From assembly GCA_937927665.1 (NCBI GenBank), contig CALBRY010000063.1, forward strand, positions 1 through 8,184: a DNA stretch of 8,184 nt. The letters are read 5' to 3'. The position numbers and the translations under genes are program-made. Positions 6,066-8,184 of the stretch are shown here, in pieces. A model generated the notes under the pieces. The model searched no databases. It saw only the letters and a list, made by a program, of their open reading frames with translations, and was not told where the DNA came from. Every line of letters begins with the position of its first letter. Within the stretch, counting starts at the first letter, position 1. Source of the stretch: an uncultured Chloroflexota bacterium (GTDB lineage: Bacteria; Chloroflexota; Anaerolineae; Aggregatilineales; Phototrophicaceae).

Positions 6066-7018
6066 TGATGATGGGCGATATGATGGGCGACGTGATGACT
6101 CAGGTAACGCCCACAATGCACTTTGACGGCATTCTGCACTGGTGCATGTGGATCGGCATTGCTGGCTTTGTGATCGGCGCGATCTGGATTCTCATTCGTG
6201 TGCTGATTCCGCTGCGCCAGCTTGCAAAACAAGCGTCGAGCATGATGAACGGACATTTGCCGACGTTTGATACGCCCATCAAGGGTATACAGGAGATGGA
6301 AGAACTGCGGCATTCGCTCCAGTATATGGTTGCCGAGATCAGAGCCGCACAGGAGCGTGAACTTTCGTACCGGAGCGCGCTCACGGAAAGCCTTGAAAAC
6401 GAACGTAAACGGGTCGCGCGTGAAATACACGACGACACGATTCAATCGCTTGTTGTTGTGGGGCATGGGATCGAACGGGCAGCACAGGCGATCAAGTCGA
6501 ATGATTGCAACCCGGCGAGCTATCTAGAAACGACGCGCCGCCAGTTGGTGCAGACGATCGACAACTTGCGCGGCTTGATCGCTGATCTGCGTCCGACGAT
6601 TCTCGATGAGTTGGGGTTGGCGATCGCTATCGAAGCTCTGTGCGATACTCATCCCTGTTTAGAATTTGCGGTGGCGGGTGAGGTGTACGGACTCGATCAC
6701 GATCAAGAACTGGCGATCTTCCGCGCCGCACAAGAAGCGATCCATAATGCGGAGCGGCACGCGCACGCAGGGCGGATCAGTGCGACACTGACTTACTCGG
6801 CAACCGGTGTTACGCTCGAAGTTTGTGACGATGGAACAGGGTTCCGGATTCCGGGTCAGCTTCAGGAGTTCGCGGCGCGTGGTCACTACGGATTGTTGGG
6901 GATCAAAGAGCGTATGATTCATCTGGGGGGGAATCTGACGCTCAGGAGCGATATTGCGGCAGGAACTCGCGTTCGTGTGACGATCCCGACCATGCAGCGC
7001 ATGGCGGTTGCGGTCTAG
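6065..7018 (+). CDS. Sensor histidine kinase, HisKA_3 (NarX/LiaS-like) with short Met-rich N-terminus
   Basis: A 317-residue kinase partner of the preceding regulator. Order: a ~23-residue N-terminus rich in Met with His19, His25 and Cys27; one membrane helix (about 23-47); a HAMP-like/coiled linker (about 48-112); the HisKA_3 dimerisation helix with phospho-acceptor H122 in REIHDDTIQSL; and the ATPase domain with the N-box QEAIHNAERHAHA (N228), DDGTGF (D256), and YGLLGIKERM. All catalytic parts are present. There is essentially no extracellular sensing domain, so the signal must come through the membrane segment, the short N-terminus or a partner protein. Four start codons follow each other (TTG 6062, ATG 6065, 6068, 6071). 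GGAGGT at 6054-6059 favours 6065 or 6068, and 6065 gives the usual TGATG overlap with the regulator stop. It ends just before a terminator. Confidence 0.93.
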   Translation: MMMGDMMGDVMTQVTPTMHFDGILHWCMWIGIAGFVIGAIWILIRVLIPLRQLAKQASSMMNGHLPTFDTPIKGIQEMEELRHSLQYMVAEIRAAQERELSYRSALTESLENERKRVAREIHDDTIQSLVVVGHGIERAAQAIKSNDCNPASYLETTRRQLVQTIDNLRGLIADLRPTILDELGLAIAIEALCDTHPCLEFAVAGEVYGLDHDQELAIFRAAQEAIHNAERHAHAGRISATLTYSATGVTLEVCDDGTGFRIPGQLQEFAARGHYGLLGIKERMIHLGGNLTLRSDIAAGTRVRVTIPTMQRMAVAV

Positions 7019-7029
7019 TGCAGAAGTTA

Positions 7030-7053
7030 GGGGGCAGAGCTGCCCCCTTTTTT
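7030..7053 (+). terminator. Rho-independent terminator after the histidine kinase
   Basis: GGGGGCA (7030-7036) pairs with TGCCCCC (7041-7047) around the loop GAGC, followed by six T (7048-7053). It starts 12 bases after the kinase stop. The minus strand has no T-run after the hairpin, so it works for the plus strand only. The stop codon of the opposing hydrolase (7052-7054) falls within the T-run. Confidence 0.92.
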
Positions 7054-7855
7054 ATTCCGCTTGAGACTGTGTGACTGCTTCGAGGAATGCGAACAGGGCT
7101 TCGACTATCGCTGTATGCTGTGTTGTTAGGGAGATGACGGCGGGAAGATCATTCCGCTGCGTGCCATAATCGCCAAACTGGGCGTGATTCGCACCTTCGA
7201 TCAACACATATTCGGTGCTTGCGGGCAGCGCGGCGCGGTTTTCTTCAATTGCGCTGAGGGTTATCAATCCATCCGTATCGCCATAAATGGAATAGACAGG
7301 TATTGAGACGCCGCTCAAGTCGCCAAACGGGATGGTTGCGAGGAGCGCTAAGCCGACGATGTCGCTGTGTTCGAGCGTGTACCGGCTTGCCATCGCGCCG
7401 CCCATCGAGTGCCCGAAGATTGCCCATGTTTCGATTTCGGGGTGAGCGGCGCGAAGGGCATCAGCGGCATTGATATTAAATACCGCCAAATTGAGCGGCA
7501 TGTATTGTGTGATCACGAAATAGCGGCTTTCCGCCAACGGGCGCAGAATCGGGGCGTAGGCGCGTGGATCGACGAGCGCGCCGGGGTAGAAAATCAATCC
7601 GATGGGCTGTTGATCAGGCGTGAGCGGATCAAATGTGATTACGCCATTCGCCTGCGTTACTTCGACCGTCTCGCTGGTTTCCAATGCGGCAAGCGCGATG
7701 CCACCGGGTTGGGCAGGATTGGAAACCCAAAACAGAAAAGCGATCGCGCTGATAACGAGCGAGATCAAGACAAAAATCATGAGAAAGACGAGAAAATCGC
7801 GCGGATTCTTGATCCAGCGGCGCGAGGGTGATGGCGATACGGTCGCAGCAGTCAT
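7052..7855 (-). CDS. Membrane-anchored alpha/beta hydrolase
   Basis: A 267-residue protein with a basic N-terminus (R12, R13, K16, R19), one membrane helix (about 21-43) and a hydrolase domain (about 60-262). The charge pattern places the domain outside the membrane. GLIFYPGALVDPRAYAP (86-102) supplies the strand and oxyanion region, GHSMGG (148-153) carries nucleophile S150, YGDTDGL (191-197) the acid (D195, or D193), and GANHAQFGDYG (221-231) the catalytic H224. This matches the small alpha/beta-hydrolase family often annotated as carboxymethylenebutenolidase-like or 'alpha/beta hydrolase 5'; the substrate is unknown. A TTG start five codons upstream (7870) is possible, but AAGGAAG (about 7861-7867) lies five bases before the ATG at 7853-7855, which is preferred. 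The gene converges on the two-component operon and has no operon partner in view. Confidence 0.88.
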   Translation of the reverse strand: MTAATVSPSPSRRWIKNPRDFLVFLMIFVLISLVISAIAFLFWVSNPAQPGGIALAALETSETVEVTQANGVITFDPLTPDQQPIGLIFYPGALVDPRAYAPILRPLAESRYFVITQYMPLNLAVFNINAADALRAAHPEIETWAIFGHSMGGAMASRYTLEHSDIVGLALLATIPFGDLSGVSIPVYSIYGDTDGLITLSAIEENRAALPASTEYVLIEGANHAQFGDYGTQRNDLPAVISLTTQHTAIVEALFAFLEAVTQSQAE

Positions 7856-7986
7856 GGATACTTCCTTCAAACAGACAGCAAATAATGCATGGTGAAGGGT
7901 AACACACCTTGGGCGCTCTGCTGCTAAAACTGATCAATTTCTCACCCGTATCTGACGCTCAGAAGCTATTTGAATATTCGTTGCGT

Positions 7987-8054
7987 GACCCCTCCCCGCT
8001 GGCGCACTGGCAGGGGAAATATAACCCCTCCCCCGACCCCTCCCCGCTTGCGCA
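7987..8054. repeat. Pair of C-rich 20-base direct repeats, 48 bases apart
   Basis: GACCCCTCCCCGCTGGCGCA (7987-8006) and GACCCCTCCCCGCTTGCGCA (8035-8054) differ at one base. Between them lies AGGGGAAATATAACCCCTCC-type sequence that also echoes the unit. C-rich units of this kind recur between genes in many Chloroflexota and cyanobacterial genomes, which is what this resembles; copies elsewhere cannot be seen here. Confidence 0.85.
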
Positions 8055-8068
8055 AGGAGGGGAGAGGG
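8026..8068. repeat. Imperfect hairpin of the dispersed-repeat type
   Basis: CCCCTCC (8037-8043) pairs with GGAGGGG (8056-8062). The 12-base loop contains the palindrome TTGCGCAA (8048-8055). An outer CCCTC (8026-8030) can pair with GAGGG (8064-8068). There is no T-run on either side, so it is not an ordinary intrinsic terminator. It overlaps the second direct repeat. Confidence 0.7.
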
Positions 8069-8184
8069 ACAAAAGCCAAGCATTCCCCCTTCTCCTCGTT
8101 ATGGCTTCTGAGAGAATCAATACATCTTTGGTCAAGGCGTTAATCTCGATACTTTATCAATCGCAGCGTAATCGTCTCAGGATA

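Larger units (their letters stand above)
7856..8184. other. Intergenic region, no supported gene
   Basis: Apart from the hydrolase ribosome-binding site at its left end and the C-rich repeats described separately, I see no gene with a start, ribosome-binding site and family signature. A plus-strand frame opens at ATG 8101 and stays open to the edge (28 codons), but it is preceded by a pyrimidine-rich stretch instead of a ribosome-binding site. No convincing promoter for the hydrolase was found. Confidence 0.6.

Noticed and set aside
5975..6466. Minus-strand 163-residue open frame over the regulator/kinase junction
   Set aside because: Antisense to well-supported genes, no ribosome-binding site or family signature.
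7920..8092. Minus-strand frame of ~49 codons with a purine-rich stretch before its ATG near 8092
   Set aside because: It reads through the C-rich repeats as low-complexity Gly/Arg sequence, a common false gene in repeat regions.
8101..8184. Plus-strand frame from ATG 8101 open to the right edge, a possible partial gene
   Set aside because: Only 28 codons, no ribosome-binding site, and no recognisable family in the translation.

Overview
This is a moderately GC-rich bacterial window with seven probably functional genes and two broken ones. Protein style (Chloroflexota-like SecD/SecF ends, PadR and NarL regulators) and intergenic CCCCTCCCC hairpin repeats suggest a Chloroflexota (Anaerolineae-like) organism or metagenome contig. 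That assignment is by eye and only moderately secure.

Left edge (1-1153): the minus strand carries the first 19 codons of secF and, upstream of it, only the last ~45 codons of secD. SecD similarity stops at about position 230-250, where a plus-strand FAD-dependent oxidoreductase (DAO family) begins in mid-protein without its FAD-binding N-terminus. Both genes lose their 5' ends at one point. A single deletion between divergent genes, or a mis-assembly, would explain this. An 18-bp tandem duplication covers the secD stop codon.

1157-2689 (minus): an FGGY sugar kinase close to xylulokinase, converging on the oxidoreductase remnant with a 3-nt gap.

2817-5295 (plus): a compact unit with a promoter, a palindrome near the expected transcription start, a PadR-family regulator, an uncharacterised four-helix membrane protein, a TetA-like MFS exporter, and a strong intrinsic terminator. 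The layout suggests a self-regulated efflux operon that responds to a small molecule.

5324-7053 (plus): a two-component pair, a NarL/LuxR-type response regulator followed by a HisKA_3 kinase with overlapping stop and start codons. The kinase has almost no extracellular sensor, only a short Met/His/Cys-containing N-terminus before one membrane helix. A second strong terminator ends the unit.

7052-7855 (minus): a membrane-anchored alpha/beta hydrolase with a complete Ser-Asp-His set. Its stop codon lies in the T-run of the preceding terminator. The rest (7856-8184) holds no convincing gene; it contains a pair of C-rich direct repeats and a hairpin resembling dispersed intergenic repeats.

No CRISPR array, tRNA, rRNA, transposase or clearly new defence system was found. 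The most interesting items are the double-truncation junction, the PadR/membrane protein/MFS operon and the Met-rich short-input kinase.
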